Positions 43,771-53,547 of a DNA stretch of 64,000 nt are shown here, piece after piece. This DNA is from Streptomyces fulvoviolaceus (GTDB lineage Bacteria; Actinomycetota; Actinomycetes; Streptomycetales; Streptomycetaceae): assembly GCF_000718165.1 (NCBI RefSeq), contig NZ_JOEY01000014.1, positions 62,001 through 126,000 on the forward strand, in the 5' to 3' direction. Positions within the stretch are counted from its first letter, which is position 1. The number at the start of each line of letters is the position of its first letter. The notes below the pieces were generated by a model. The model worked only from the letters and a program-made list of their open reading frames with translations, was not told where the DNA came from and made no database searches. The translations under genes were made by a program, and so were the position numbers.

Positions 43771-43826
43771 TCTGCGGGTTCGTTGTGGCTGGTCGCGCAG
43801 TTCCCCGCGCCCCTGAGGGGCGCGGC
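43771..43826 (+). repeat. Intergenic repeat family A, copy 5, short variant
   Basis: Begins TGCGGGTTCGTTGTGGCTGG like the other copies but continues GCGCAGTTCCCCGCGCCCCT with a GGGGCGCGG hairpin partner instead of the GCGGCGGAGCCGC block. It lies between the convergent sugar transferase and fcl ends and could be a terminator. Confidence 0.75.
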
Positions 43827-43841
43827 CGAACCGTTTCTCAT

Positions 43842-44840
43842 TCAGTGCTGGGCGAGCCACCACTCGTACGTCTTCGCTATGCCGTCGCTCAGGTTGACCG
43901 ACGGCTTGAAGCCGAGTGCTGTGAGCCTCGAGACGTCCAGGAGTTTGCGGGGGGTGCCGTCGGGCTTGGTCCTGTCCCAGACGATTTCGCCCTGATAGTC
44001 CGTCACCTCCTTGATGATTCCGGCCAGTTCGCTGATCGGGAGGTCCTCGCCGCAGCCGATGTTGACGGGGCCCTCGTCGTCGTAGCGGTCCAGGAGGAGG
44101 GCGCAGGCGGCGGCGACGTCGTCGACGTGGAGGAACTCGCGGCGCGGGGTTCCGGTGCCCCAGAGGGCGACCTCGGGGGCGCCGGTCTCGCGGGCCTCGT
44201 GGAAGCGGCGGATCAGGGCGGGCAGCACGTGCGAGGTGGCCAGGTCGAAGTTGTCGCCGGGGCCGTAGAGGTTGGTCGGCATGGCGCTGATGTACGCGGC
44301 GCCGTACTGGTGGCGGTACGCGTTGACCTGGGTGATGCCGGCGATCTTGGCGATGGCGTACGCCTCGTTGGTCGGCTCCAGCGGGCCGGTGAGCAGGGAG
44401 TCCTCGCGGATCGGCTGCTCGGCGAGCTTCGGGTAGATGCAGGAGGAGCCGAGGAACAGCAGACGCGGGACGTCGGCGGTGTGCGCGCCGGCGATGACGC
44501 TCAGCTGTATCCGGAGGTTGTCCTCCAGGAACTGCACCGGATAGGTGCTGTTGGCCATGATCCCGCCCACCTTGGCGGCGGCCAGCACGACGGCGTCCGG
44601 GCGGACGTCGCGCAGAAAGGATTCGGTCCGCGCGGCGTCGCGCAGATCGAGCTGGTCCCTGCCGCGGGTGAGCACCTCGTGTCCGTCGGCCGTGAGCCGG
44701 CGGGCCACCGCGGAGCCGACCAGACCGCGGTGGCCCGCGACGAAGACCCGGGCCGGGCGCGGAAGCAGGGAGGGCCCCGGCGCGAGCTCGGGCTCGGGTG
44801 TGGGCTTGGGCTTGGGCTTGGGCGAAGCGTCAGCTGTCAT
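43842..44840 (-). CDS. fcl: GDP-L-fucose synthase
   Basis: Fcl (WcaG) turns GDP-4-keto-6-deoxy-mannose into GDP-L-fucose by epimerisation and NADPH-dependent reduction. The 332-residue protein has the SDR nucleotide loop [12 protein letters not shown], a Lys/Pro-rich extension of about 30 residues in front, [10 protein letters not shown], the catalytic pair YAIAK, and the substrate segment [11 protein letters not shown]. It is divergent from gmd, sharing a 106-bp promoter region. Together they make GDP-fucose for the exopolysaccharide. The Lys-Pro repeats at the start are unusual. Confidence 0.95.
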   Translation of the reverse strand: MTADASPKPKPKPTPEPELAPGPSLLPRPARVFVAGHRGLVGSAVARRLTADGHEVLTRGRDQLDLRDAARTESFLRDVRPDAVVLAAAKVGGIMANSTYPVQFLEDNLRIQLSVIAGAHTADVPRLLFLGSSCIYPKLAEQPIREDSLLTGPLEPTNEAYAIAKIAGITQVNAYRHQYGAAYISAMPTNLYGPGDNFDLATSHVLPALIRRFHEARETGAPEVALWGTGTPRREFLHVDDVAAACALLLDRYDDEGPVNIGCGEDLPISELAGIIKEVTDYQGEIVWDRTKPDGTPRKLLDVSRLTALGFKPSVNLSDGIAKTYEWWLAQH

Positions 44841-44946
44841 GCGCGGATTGTGCCAGCGACGGGCCCACCTGGGGGACGTTCCACCAGAATTACGGTCAAT
44901 TCATAGAAAAACGCGGCCAGTTCGGCCGTATATGAGGGGGGTACGG

Positions 44947-45960
44947 ATGGGCAAGTCGGCACTCATCACCGGGGTGACCGGTCAGGACGGCTCGTATCTG
45001 GCGGAGCTGTTGCTGGGCAAGGGCTACACCGTGCACGGCCTGATACGCCGCTCGTCGAGCTTCAACACCGAGCGGATCGACCACATCTACCAGGGCCCGG
45101 ACCAGCCGGAGCGGTCCTTCATCCTGCACCACGCCGACCTCTCGGACGGGGTGGCGCTGGTGAACCTGCTGCGGGACATCAGACCCGACGAGGTCTACAA
45201 CCTGGGCGCGCAGTCCCATGTCCGGGTCTCCTTCGACGCGCCGCTGTACACGGGCGACGTGACCGGCCTGAGCGCGATCAGGCTGCTGGAGGCGGTGCGG
45301 GCGAGCGGTATCGAGACGCGGCTGTACCAGGCCTCGTCCTCGGAGATGTACGGCTCGACACCGCCGCCGCAGAACGAGGGGACGCCGTTCCACCCGCGCA
45401 GCCCCTACGGCTGCGCCAAGGTCTTCGGCTACTGGACGACCGTCAACTACCGCGAGGCGTACGACATGTTCGCGGTCAACGGCATCCTCTTCAACCACGA
45501 GTCCCCGCGCCGCGGCGAGACCTTCGTGACCCGCAAGATCACCCGGGCGGTGGCCCGGATCAGGGCCGGTCTGCAGGACCGCCTCTATCTCGGCAACCTC
45601 GACGCGGTGCGCGACTGGGGATACGCGCCGGAGTACGTCGAGGCGATGTGGCGGATGCTCCAGCGGGACGTGCCGGACGACTACGTGGTGGCCACGGGCG
45701 AGGCCGCGAGCGTACGGCAGTTCCTGGAGGTCGCCTTCGCCCATGCCGGCCTGGAGTGGGGGGAGTTCGTGCGCTACGACCCCAAGTACGAGCGGCCCAG
45801 CGAGGTCGACGCGCTGATCGGGGACGCCTCCAAGGCGGAGGAACTCCTGGACTGGAAGCCCTCGGTGAGGGTCCACGAGCTGGCCCGGATCATGGTGGAC
45901 GCCGATGTGGCCCGCCTGGAGCAGGAGCTCGCCGGCACCACGGTCAGGGTGGACAGATGA
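44947..45960 (+). CDS. gmd: GDP-mannose 4,6-dehydratase
   Basis: Gmd makes GDP-4-keto-6-deoxy-D-mannose, the substrate of Fcl. The 337-residue protein has the NADP loop [41 protein letters not shown], the catalytic segment ASSSEMYG and the Tyr-x-x-x-Lys pair in [12 protein letters not shown]. Start ATG 44947 lies behind GAGGGGGG; an ATG at 44932 lies upstream of that site and is less likely. The stop overlaps the start of the LamG protein gene (ATGA), so sugar supply and a large secreted protein are expressed together. Confidence 0.96.
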   Translation: MGKSALITGVTGQDGSYLAELLLGKGYTVHGLIRRSSSFNTERIDHIYQGPDQPERSFILHHADLSDGVALVNLLRDIRPDEVYNLGAQSHVRVSFDAPLYTGDVTGLSAIRLLEAVRASGIETRLYQASSSEMYGSTPPPQNEGTPFHPRSPYGCAKVFGYWTTVNYREAYDMFAVNGILFNHESPRRGETFVTRKITRAVARIRAGLQDRLYLGNLDAVRDWGYAPEYVEAMWRMLQRDVPDDYVVATGEAASVRQFLEVAFAHAGLEWGEFVRYDPKYERPSEVDALIGDASKAEELLDWKPSVRVHELARIMVDADVARLEQELAGTTVRVDR

Positions 45961-48728
45961 GACGCCCCGGACGTGCCAGACGCACGCTCATCTCCGTACT
46001 GGCCCTCACCGCAGGGCTGTTGGGTGGCACCGTCGTCACCGCTCCCCCGTCCGCCGCGGTCACCGCACCGGTCGCGTTCACCGCGGAGGACCTGGACACC
46101 TGGCAGACCAACGGGATCGTGTGGGCGCTCGCGGAGAGCGGCGGCACGGTCTTCGCGGGCGGCACCTTCTCCACGATCCGGCCGCCCGGGGTCGCCTCCG
46201 GCGGCACCGGCACGCAGTCGGCCGTGAACTTCGCCGCCTTCAACGCGGCGACCGGGGCGCCGACGAGCTGCTCCCTGTCCTTCACCCGGACCTCCGGAAC
46301 GGCGACCGTACGGGCCCTGGCGGTCTCCCCCGACGGTGAAACCCTGTACGCGGGCGGCTACTTCACCGCGGTGAGCGGGGTCGCGGTCAACGGGCTCGCG
46401 GCCATCGACATCGACACCTGCGCGGCCCGCTCCGCGTTCAACCCGGCCTTCAACTCGACCGTGCGCGCCCTGGACGTGGCGCCCGACGGCACGGTCTACG
46501 CGGGCGGCGACTTCACCACCGTACGGGGAACCGCACGGGCACGGTTCGCCGCGCTCACCCCGGCCGGGGCGCTCACCTCGTGGACCGCGGACGCGGACCT
46601 GTCGGGGCGCGCGGTCGAGGTCACCGAGGACGGCGAACACGTCATGCTCGCCGGTGACTTCACCACCGTCGCGGGCACGGACTCGCACTCCCTGGCCGTC
46701 GTGGACAGCTCCACGGGCGCACTGGAGCACGCGTATCCGACCGGGTTCATCCCCGCCAGCGCCGTCATCAAGGACCTGGTGACCGACGGCACCGGTATGT
46801 ACGCGGCCGGCGAGGGCATGGGCGGCGCGTCCTTCGACGGGCGCATCGCGATCAACACCAGTGACTGGGAACAACGGTGGCGGGACACCTGCCAGGGCGC
46901 CAACCAGGCCCTCGCCGTGTACCAGGAGGTGCTCTACAGCGGGCACCACTCGCACGACTGCTCCTCCATGGGCGAGTTCCCGAACGTCGAGCGCAAGCAC
47001 CTGCTGGCGCAGAGCGTGGACGACCCGGCGCTGCTGGCCTGGGCGCCGGACACCAACGAGGGCACCGGTGAGCAGCTCGGCCCGCGGGCGCTGACCCTGG
47101 CGAACAGCGGTGGCTCCGAATTCCTGTGGCTCGCGGGCGAGTTCACGACCGTCAACGGGTCGGCCCAGCAGAGCCTGAGCCGGTTCGGCACCGGCCCCGA
47201 CACGGGTGCGCCCAGCACCCCGGCCGCCTGGGCCTCCAGTGACACCCCGGGCAGCGTGAGCGTGCGCTGGCAGGCGAGCCAGGACCTCGATGACGGCGAC
47301 ATCACCTACAGCATCTACCGCAACGGGTCGAGCACGCCGATCCACACCACGACCGCGTACTCGCTGCCGTGGGAGCGGCCGCAGCTGTCGTGGACGGACA
47401 CCTCGGTGACCGCCGGGACGACGTACTCGTACCGGATCACGGCGAGCGACGGGACGAACACCAGCGCGCTGTCGACCGCGCGCACTGCTACGGCGGCAAG
47501 CTCGTCGGACGCGTACGCGTCTGCCGTGCGAGACGATGGCGCCTCCCTCTACTGGCGCTACGACGAGTCCTCCGGCACCTTCGCCTCCGACAGCAGCGGG
47601 GCCGACGACGGCGGCGCCTATGTGAGCACGCCGTCGTACCGGCAGACCCCGGCCGCGGTGCCCGGGTCGAGTACGGCGCTCGGGCTCAACGGCACCTCGG
47701 AGTACGTGTACAGCGAGAACCGGCACGCCAGGCCGGACACGTACACCGTGGAGACCTGGTTCCGGACGACGACCACGACGGGCGGGCGGCTCGTCGGGTT
47801 CGGCGACAACTTCGGTTCCGGGCAGGGGTACTTCAGCCGCAACTCCGACCGGCTCGTCTACATGACGGACGCGGGTCTGCTCGGCTTCGGCACGGGCAGT
47901 GTGCGGGCCGGGACCCAGGCGACGCTGCTCACCGAGGCGGCGTACAACGACGGTGCCTGGCACCATGTGGCCGCGACGCAGGGCGCGGACGGCATGGCGC
48001 TGTACGTGGACGGGGCACTGGTCGGCTCCAACACGGTGACCACCGCGCTGAACACCACCGGGTTCTGGCGGGTCGGCGCGGACACCCTCACCGGGTGGCC
48101 GTCCAACCCGACGAGCGCGTTCTTCTCGGGCACGGTGGACGAGACGGCCGTATATCCGAGCGCACTGAGCGCCGCACAGGTCGCCGAGCACCACACCCTC
48201 GGTACGGGGTCCGGCGGCGGCGAGGAGTCGTCGGTGACGGTCGCCGCCGCCGAGGACTCGTACGTCAACGGCTCGGCGACCACGACGAACTACGGCACCT
48301 CGACCTCGCTCGCGGTGCGCGGCAGCGCCGCGTACCTCAGCTATCTGCGCTTCGAGCTGCCCGCCGCACCCAGCGGTACGGAGCTGACGGGCGCGACGCT
48401 GCGGCTGCGGACGACGTCGCTGGCGTCGGCGGGTTCGGCGGACTCGTACGACGTGGTGCCCGTGACCGGGGACTGGACCGAGACGGGTGTCACGTACGCG
48501 AACCGTCCCGCTCTGTCCTCAACCGTGCTGGGCACGCTGGCCGCGCCGAACGCGGTGTCCACGGACTACGAAGTGGCCCTGAGTACAAGCGGGTTGAGCA
48601 GCCTGCTGGGGTCGACGTCGTCCGTGGCGCTGACCAGTACCGGTACCGACGCGCTGTGGCTGTGGTCCAGCGAGGTCGGCACCGAGGACTACCGGCCCGA
48701 GCTGGTGCTCACCTTCAGCCCGTCCTGA
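45957..48728 (+). CDS. Large secreted beta-propeller/FN3/LamG/DNRLRE protein
   Basis: A 923-residue secreted protein. After a signal peptide (about 1-34) it has six to seven propeller-like repeats of the form [12 protein letters not shown] and [10 protein letters not shown] (about 50-410), a fibronectin III-like segment (about 420-520), a LamG/concanavalin-type domain (about 530-755, with WYxT-like [10 protein letters not shown] and [11 protein letters not shown]), and a C-terminal DNRLRE-type domain (760-923, [16 protein letters not shown]). These domains bind sugars or surfaces. The motif [10 protein letters not shown] is shared with the next gene. It is translationally coupled to gmd, so a role at the exopolysaccharide or the cell surface is likely. 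Confidence 0.85.
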   Translation: MRRPGRARRTLISVLALTAGLLGGTVVTAPPSAAVTAPVAFTAEDLDTWQTNGIVWALAESGGTVFAGGTFSTIRPPGVASGGTGTQSAVNFAAFNAATGAPTSCSLSFTRTSGTATVRALAVSPDGETLYAGGYFTAVSGVAVNGLAAIDIDTCAARSAFNPAFNSTVRALDVAPDGTVYAGGDFTTVRGTARARFAALTPAGALTSWTADADLSGRAVEVTEDGEHVMLAGDFTTVAGTDSHSLAVVDSSTGALEHAYPTGFIPASAVIKDLVTDGTGMYAAGEGMGGASFDGRIAINTSDWEQRWRDTCQGANQALAVYQEVLYSGHHSHDCSSMGEFPNVERKHLLAQSVDDPALLAWAPDTNEGTGEQLGPRALTLANSGGSEFLWLAGEFTTVNGSAQQSLSRFGTGPDTGAPSTPAAWASSDTPGSVSVRWQASQDLDDGDITYSIYRNGSSTPIHTTTAYSLPWERPQLSWTDTSVTAGTTYSYRITASDGTNTSALSTARTATAASSSDAYASAVRDDGASLYWRYDESSGTFASDSSGADDGGAYVSTPSYRQTPAAVPGSSTALGLNGTSEYVYSENRHARPDTYTVETWFRTTTTTGGRLVGFGDNFGSGQGYFSRNSDRLVYMTDAGLLGFGTGSVRAGTQATLLTEAAYNDGAWHHVAATQGADGMALYVDGALVGSNTVTTALNTTGFWRVGADTLTGWPSNPTSAFFSGTVDETAVYPSALSAAQVAEHHTLGTGSGGGEESSVTVAAAEDSYVNGSATTTNYGTSTSLAVRGSAAYLSYLRFELPAAPSGTELTGATLRLRTTSLASAGSADSYDVVPVTGDWTETGVTYANRPALSSTVLGTLAAPNAVSTDYEVALSTSGLSSLLGSTSSVALTSTGTDALWLWSSEVGTEDYRPELVLTFSPS

Positions 48729-48744
48729 CGCCGGTCACAGACAG

Positions 48745-48782
48745 CCGGGCGGTCCGGATCACCCCTCCCCCGGGCCGCCCGG
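48745..48782 (+). terminator. Attenuator-like hairpin between the two LamG genes
   Basis: Arms 48745-48757 and 48770-48782 match at 12 of 13 positions, with a 12-nt loop, in the 108-bp spacer. It may end part of the gmd-LamG transcript before the second paralogue. Confidence 0.55.
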
Positions 48783-48836
48783 CCTCTCTCGCACCACCAC
48801 CGCTCGCAGCACCGCTCGTCGCACAAGGAGAACGAC

Positions 48837-51101
48837 ATGCACGACAGATCACCGCAGAGTCGCAGAACCGGACGACCTGGTTCCCGAAGAAGCATCACGG
48901 CGCTGGCGCTCGCCCTCACCGCTCCCCTGCTCACCGTCCCGCTCACCGCCACCGACGCCGCCGCGCTCACCAGCCCGGTGGCCCTGACCGCCGACGACCT
49001 GTCGACCTGGCAGACCAACGGCGTCGTGTACGCCCTCGCCCAGGCCGACGGTGTCGTCTTCGCCGGCGGCACCTTCTCGGCGATCCGCCCGGCCGGAGCG
49101 GCCGCCGGGGACGCCACCGAGCAACCGGCCGTGAACTTCGCCGCGTTCGACGCCGCGACCGGCGCACCCACCGGCTGCACCCTGTCGTTCACGGTCGGGG
49201 ACGGCACCGCGACGGTCCGCGCGCTCGCCGTCTCGCCGGACGGCCAAACCCTGTACGCGGGCGGCTACTTCGGGGCCGTGAACGGCGTCGGCGTGAACAG
49301 CCTGGCCGCCATCGACATCGCCACCTGCACCCCGAGCCCCGACTTCCATCCGGCGGTCGCGGCCACCGTACGGGCGCTGGACGTGACGGACTCGACCGTG
49401 TACCTGGGAGGGGACTTCGGCACGGTCAACGGCGAGACGCGGCAGCGGTTCGCCGCCGTGGACACGGCCGGGGCGCTGACGTCCTGGACGGCGAACGCCG
49501 ACGAGCCGGGGCGGGCCGTCGCGGTCACCGCGGACGGGCAGCACGTGGCGATCGGCGGGGACTTCTTCTCCGTCAACGGCAGCGACTCGCACGCACTGGC
49601 CGTCACCGACGCCACGACCGGCGCGGTGACGAGGGCGTACCCGCGCGGATTCTTCCCGGACACCTCCGTCGTCAAGGACATCACCGCCGACGCCTCGGGC
49701 GTCTACACGGCCAGCGAGGGCAGCGGCGGCGGGGTCTTCGACGGTCGTGCGGCCTTCGAGCCGGACACCTTCGCGCAGCGCTGGCGGGACACCTGCCTCG
49801 GCGCGACCCAGGCCCTGCAGCTGTACCAGGGCGTGGTGTACAGCGCCTCGCACGCCCACGACTGTTCCTCGATGGGCGAGTTCCCCGACGGACAGCGCCG
49901 CCACCTCCTTGCCCAGACCACGGCCGACCCGGCGCTGCTGGGCTGGGCCCCCGACACCAACGACGGCATCGGCGAGGGCATCGGCCCGCGCGTCTTCGCC
50001 CTCGCGCCCAAGGACGGCACCGACTACCTGTGGATCGGCGGCGAGTTCACCGCCGTCGACGGCACCGCCCAGCAGGCCCTGACCCGGGTCGCCTCCGGCC
50101 CCGACACCGCCGCGCCGACCGTGCCGCAGGTGAAGGTGGAGAGCGTCGAGGCCGGCAAGGTCGCCGTGCACTGGCGCTCCAGCTACGACACCGACGACAG
50201 CCACCTCACCTACCGGGTCTACAAGGACGGGGCGAGCACACCCGTGTACGAGGTGGCGGCCGACTCGCTGCCCTGGTCGCGGCCCCAGCTCACCTGGACG
50301 GACACGGCCGTGGCGGCGGGCGAGTCGCACTCGTACCGGATCAGCGCCTCGGACGGCACGAACACCACCTCCAAGTCCACCGCTCAGTCGGTGACCGTGG
50401 CGAGCGCGGCGGACGCCTACGCCGCGAAGGTGCGGTCCGACGGGGCCAACCTGTACTGGCGGTTCGGCGAGACCTCTAACCCGTACGCGGCGGACAGCTC
50501 CAGCGGCGACGACAGCGGCGTCCACTGGAACGCGCCGACGCAGGCCGTCGCGGACGGGGCCGCCGGTTCCGGCTCGTCGGTCGGCTACACGGGATCACAG
50601 AGCGAGTGGACGTACACCGACAAGCGGCGCTCGACGCCGTCGGCGTATTCCCTGGAACTGTGGTTCAAGACCACCACGAGCACCGGCGGCAAGCTCATCG
50701 GCTTCGCCAACAAGGTGCAGCTGGCGTCCACGACCTACGACAAGCAGATCTACATGACCAACGCCGGGCGGCTGATCTTCGGCGTCTACCCGGGGTCGAT
50801 CCGTACCATCACCACGCTCCAGGCCTTCAACGACGGCAACTGGCACCACGTGGTCGCCACACAGGGCAGTGACGGCATCAAGCTGTACGTCGACGGAACG
50901 CTGCGCGCGTCCAACTTCACCGTCACCACCAGCCAGCAGTCCAGCGGGTTCTGGCGGGTCGGCGGCGACAACCTGGACAACTGGACGAGCCGGCCGTCGA
51001 GCCGGTACTTCACCGGACAGATCGACGAAGTCGCCGTGTACGGCGGTGTGCTGACGTCAAGTCAGATCGCCTCGCACTACTCGACCGGGACGGGTTCATG
51101 A
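48837..51101 (+). CDS. Secreted beta-propeller/FN3/LamG protein, paralogue
   Basis: A 754-residue tandem paralogue of the preceding protein. It has the same layout (signal peptide to about residue 42; propeller repeats such as [13 protein letters not shown] and VYLGGDFGTVNG; FN3-like part; LamG domain with HHVVATQGSDG and WRVGGDN) and the same [10 protein letters not shown] motif, but no C-terminal DNRLRE domain. It starts at ATG 48837 behind AAGGAG. The stop overlaps the next start (ATGA). Divergence is high enough that duplication is not recent. Likely a surface or matrix protein of the exopolysaccharide. Confidence 0.85.
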   Translation: MHDRSPQSRRTGRPGSRRSITALALALTAPLLTVPLTATDAAALTSPVALTADDLSTWQTNGVVYALAQADGVVFAGGTFSAIRPAGAAAGDATEQPAVNFAAFDAATGAPTGCTLSFTVGDGTATVRALAVSPDGQTLYAGGYFGAVNGVGVNSLAAIDIATCTPSPDFHPAVAATVRALDVTDSTVYLGGDFGTVNGETRQRFAAVDTAGALTSWTANADEPGRAVAVTADGQHVAIGGDFFSVNGSDSHALAVTDATTGAVTRAYPRGFFPDTSVVKDITADASGVYTASEGSGGGVFDGRAAFEPDTFAQRWRDTCLGATQALQLYQGVVYSASHAHDCSSMGEFPDGQRRHLLAQTTADPALLGWAPDTNDGIGEGIGPRVFALAPKDGTDYLWIGGEFTAVDGTAQQALTRVASGPDTAAPTVPQVKVESVEAGKVAVHWRSSYDTDDSHLTYRVYKDGASTPVYEVAADSLPWSRPQLTWTDTAVAAGESHSYRISASDGTNTTSKSTAQSVTVASAADAYAAKVRSDGANLYWRFGETSNPYAADSSSGDDSGVHWNAPTQAVADGAAGSGSSVGYTGSQSEWTYTDKRRSTPSAYSLELWFKTTTSTGGKLIGFANKVQLASTTYDKQIYMTNAGRLIFGVYPGSIRTITTLQAFNDGNWHHVVATQGSDGIKLYVDGTLRASNFTVTTSQQSSGFWRVGGDNLDNWTSRPSSRYFTGQIDEVAVYGGVLTSSQIASHYSTGTGS

Positions 51102-51757
51102 GGCGCTCCACCCTTGCGGCACTGCTGCTCCTGCCCCTGCTCGCCGCGTGCGGCGGGGGTGGGGGTGGGGAGCAGCGGACCGAGGCGGCCGGGAGTCCGG
51201 GGAGCACTTCCCGTCCGGCTTCTTCGGCGGCGCCGTCGGACACCCCTTCGAGCACGCCTTCGAGTACGCCTTCCAGCAAGGCACCCGCGTCGTCCCAGGG
51301 TCCCGAGAACACCGTCCCGGACGACGAACTCACCCCGGTCACCGGGTCGTTCACCAAGAAGGAGAAGAAGTACCTGTCCGGGCGCGTCCCCGAGGGGACC
51401 GACCCGGCGGCGATCCTGCAGGCCGGTCAGGAGACCTGCGACAAGCTCGCGTCCACCGCGAAGATCGACCGGGACGCGGTCGTCGGGGCGATCATCGCGG
51501 GCGAGATCAAGGGGGCGAAGGACGCGGTGAAGGGCCTGTGCCCCGAGCTGAAGTCCCTGATCGAGGACGCCGAGGGCGGGTACGCCGACGGCTCCCACGA
51601 CGATCCCGTCCCCGGTACCTACCGCGCGCTCACCCCGACGAAGGACTGCTCGTGGTCCCTCGACGGGACCTCGGGCGGCAAGCACCGGATCACCATCAAG
51701 AAGGGCACCAAGTCCTTTACGTCCAACGGCTGTTACGCCTGGGCGAAGGACTCGTAG
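51098..51757 (+). CDS. Putative lipoprotein of unknown function
   Basis: A 219-residue lipoprotein: MRRSTLAALLLLPLLAAC gives signal and lipobox (Cys 18), then a Gly run, a Ser/Thr/Pro linker (about 25-75) and a folded domain with four cysteines (ETCDK, KGLCPEL, KDCSWSL and NGCYAWA), likely two disulfides. The last part looks like a small beta fold. It overlaps the LamG gene by 4 nt. Its 3' end overlaps the convergent glycosyltransferase by 25 bp. No family recognised; it is probably exported with the LamG proteins. Confidence 0.75.
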   Translation: MRRSTLAALLLLPLLAACGGGGGGEQRTEAAGSPGSTSRPASSAAPSDTPSSTPSSTPSSKAPASSQGPENTVPDDELTPVTGSFTKKEKKYLSGRVPEGTDPAAILQAGQETCDKLASTAKIDRDAVVGAIIAGEIKGAKDAVKGLCPELKSLIEDAEGGYADGSHDDPVPGTYRALTPTKDCSWSLDGTSGGKHRITIKKGTKSFTSNGCYAWAKDS

Positions 51758-52854
51758 ATCGTGTGGAGGCGGTCGGTGACCGCCTCCAGCGAGAAGGACG
51801 TACGGGACAGCTGCCAGGCCGCCTCGGAGGCGGTGTCATGGGCGGCGGGTTCCAGGAGAGCGAGGATCTCGGCGGCCAGCGCCTCCGGGGTCCTCGCCAC
51901 CCGCCCCGCGCCGGAGCGGGCGAGGTCCTCGGCGAGACCGTTGGTGGGAGTGACCACCGACGGGACGCCCACCGACAGAGCCTCCAGGACGGACATCGGG
52001 AACGGCTCGTCCACGGAGGGCAGGACATGCACATGCGTACGGCGCAGCTCGCCGAGTACGGCACCGGGGGCGAGGCTGCCCAGGTAGTCGACGGAGTCGG
52101 ACACCCCCAGGGCGTCGGCCAGCTTCAGCGCGGCCCCGAGCTCGCCCTCGTCGGCCCCGGCCATCACGAAGCGGGCGTCGGGATGCCGGCGCAGCACCTC
52201 GGGTACGGCGGCCACGAAGTCCGCGGGGCGTTTGCGGGCCTGCATCCGGGCCAGGTAGAGCACCCGGGGCGGCCCCTCGGGACGCGGCCGCTTCTCTTGT
52301 GCGGGCACGCCGTTGACGAGCCGGACTCCGTTTCCGGGGTCCTTGCCCCCCAACACCGCGTCCAGGCCCTTGCGTTCGTACGAGGTGAGGTGCAGGACGG
52401 CGTCCGCGCGCCGCAGCACCCGGCGTACGGCGACGGCGTCCAGCACCTTGGCGAGGACCTTGTCGCTGGGGTCGACCATGCCGTGCGTCTGGACGACCAG
52501 CGGGCGGCGCGCGCTCAGGGCGGCCAGCGCGATCGGCAGGGTGACCAGGTCGCGGGCGAGGTGGACGTGGACCACGTCGGCGCCCTTGACCAGGCGGCGG
52601 GCGCCGGCGAGCAGGGCGGGCGAGGTGATGCCGCTGAAGCCGGCACCGGGCACGACACGGCGGGCCGGGTAGAGCCGGGCGGGCCGGCCGTCGACGTCGT
52701 CCGGGAGCGGGCCGTCGAAGCCGGAGCCGAGGGCGACGATACGGCTCTCCACGCCCCGCGCGGCGAGGCCTCCGGTGAGGTTGACGGCCACGCGGACCGG
52801 GCCGCCGAAGGCCTGGGTGGGCGTGTGCAGGGTGACGGCGTGCAGGGCTCTCAC
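51733..52854 (-). CDS. GT4-type glycosyltransferase
   Basis: A 373-residue glycosyltransferase with the GT-B fold: Gly-rich N-terminal loop (FGGPVRVAVNLTGGLAARG), the domain linker VRLVNGVPAQ, RVLYLARMQARKRP and the acidic nucleotide-sugar segment VLPSVDEPFPMSVLEALSVG (EPFPMSVLEAL fits the ExFGxxxxE motif). It uses GTG 52854 overlapping the acetyltransferase stop (GTGA). It probably adds a sugar to the lipid-linked repeat unit in the cytoplasm. The long open frame upstream to 53790 is a shadow. Confidence 0.9.
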   Translation of the reverse strand: MRALHAVTLHTPTQAFGGPVRVAVNLTGGLAARGVESRIVALGSGFDGPLPDDVDGRPARLYPARRVVPGAGFSGITSPALLAGARRLVKGADVVHVHLARDLVTLPIALAALSARRPLVVQTHGMVDPSDKVLAKVLDAVAVRRVLRRADAVLHLTSYERKGLDAVLGGKDPGNGVRLVNGVPAQEKRPRPEGPPRVLYLARMQARKRPADFVAAVPEVLRRHPDARFVMAGADEGELGAALKLADALGVSDSVDYLGSLAPGAVLGELRRTHVHVLPSVDEPFPMSVLEALSVGVPSVVTPTNGLAEDLARSGAGRVARTPEALAAEILALLEPAAHDTASEAAWQLSRTSFSLEAVTDRLHTIYESFAQA

Positions 52855-53423
52855 GGGGTGGGCTCCTTCGTGGGCTCCGTCGACTCCGTCGTGGGCTCCT
52901 TCAGCGCACGGGTGCCCACGGCCGTGTGCAGGGTGAGTTCCGGCAGGTCGTGCTTGAGTACGGTGCCCGCGGCCACCACGGCGTGCCGCCCGACGGTCAC
53001 TCCCGCCAGCACGGTCGCGCGGGTCGCGATCCAGGCGCCGTCCTCGACGCGGATGGGCGCGTTGCGGTACCGGAAGTCGGTGCTGCGGTGGTCGTGGCTG
53101 CCGGTGCACAGGAGCGCCTCCTGGGAGACGCAGACGTGGGAGCCGATGGTGAGCGGTTCGAGGTTGAGCAGCCAGGCGCCCTCGCCGATCCAGGTGTGGT
53201 CGCCGATGGTCAGTTTCCAGGGCCACAGGACACGGACGCGGTGGCGTATGAGCACGCCCTCCCCTATGTGCGCCCCGAAGGCCCGCAGCAGCGCCACACG
53301 CACGCGTGCCGGGCAGAACCACGCCATGAACAGCGTGTTCATCACGCAGAACCAGAGTGCCTGGACCGCGATCCCTCGTCCCTTGTCGTATCCGGACAGC
53401 GTGAACGTCCGTAGGTCGCGCAC
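52851..53423 (-). CDS. WcaF-like hexapeptide acetyltransferase
   Basis: A 190-residue left-handed beta-helix O-acetyltransferase like WcaF of colanic acid pathways. Its opening SGYDKGRGIAVQALWFCVMN is of that type, hexapeptide repeats run LTIGDHTWIGEGAWL through VLAGVTVGRHAVV, and the catalytic His is likely in TGSHDHRS. The C-terminus ends with the short repeat EPTTESTEPTKEPTP. It lies upstream of the glycosyltransferase with 4-nt overlap and would acetylate a sugar of the exopolysaccharide. Confidence 0.9.
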   Translation of the reverse strand: MRDLRTFTLSGYDKGRGIAVQALWFCVMNTLFMAWFCPARVRVALLRAFGAHIGEGVLIRHRVRVLWPWKLTIGDHTWIGEGAWLLNLEPLTIGSHVCVSQEALLCTGSHDHRSTDFRYRNAPIRVEDGAWIATRATVLAGVTVGRHAVVAAGTVLKHDLPELTLHTAVGTRALKEPTTESTEPTKEPTP

Positions 53424-53547
53424 GAGTTACCCCCTCAGAACCCCGTACTGCACCCCGTATTTCCCCTCCGTGATCCACCCTAGGGATTCCACACCCCTTT
53501 CGCACACAAATCCGTAGACTCTGTGAACGAAAAGTAGAGGGGGGCTT

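Noticed and set aside
47369..50479. 1036-codon frame crossing both LamG genes
   Set aside because: Out of frame with two clear paralogues and without start signals or motifs.
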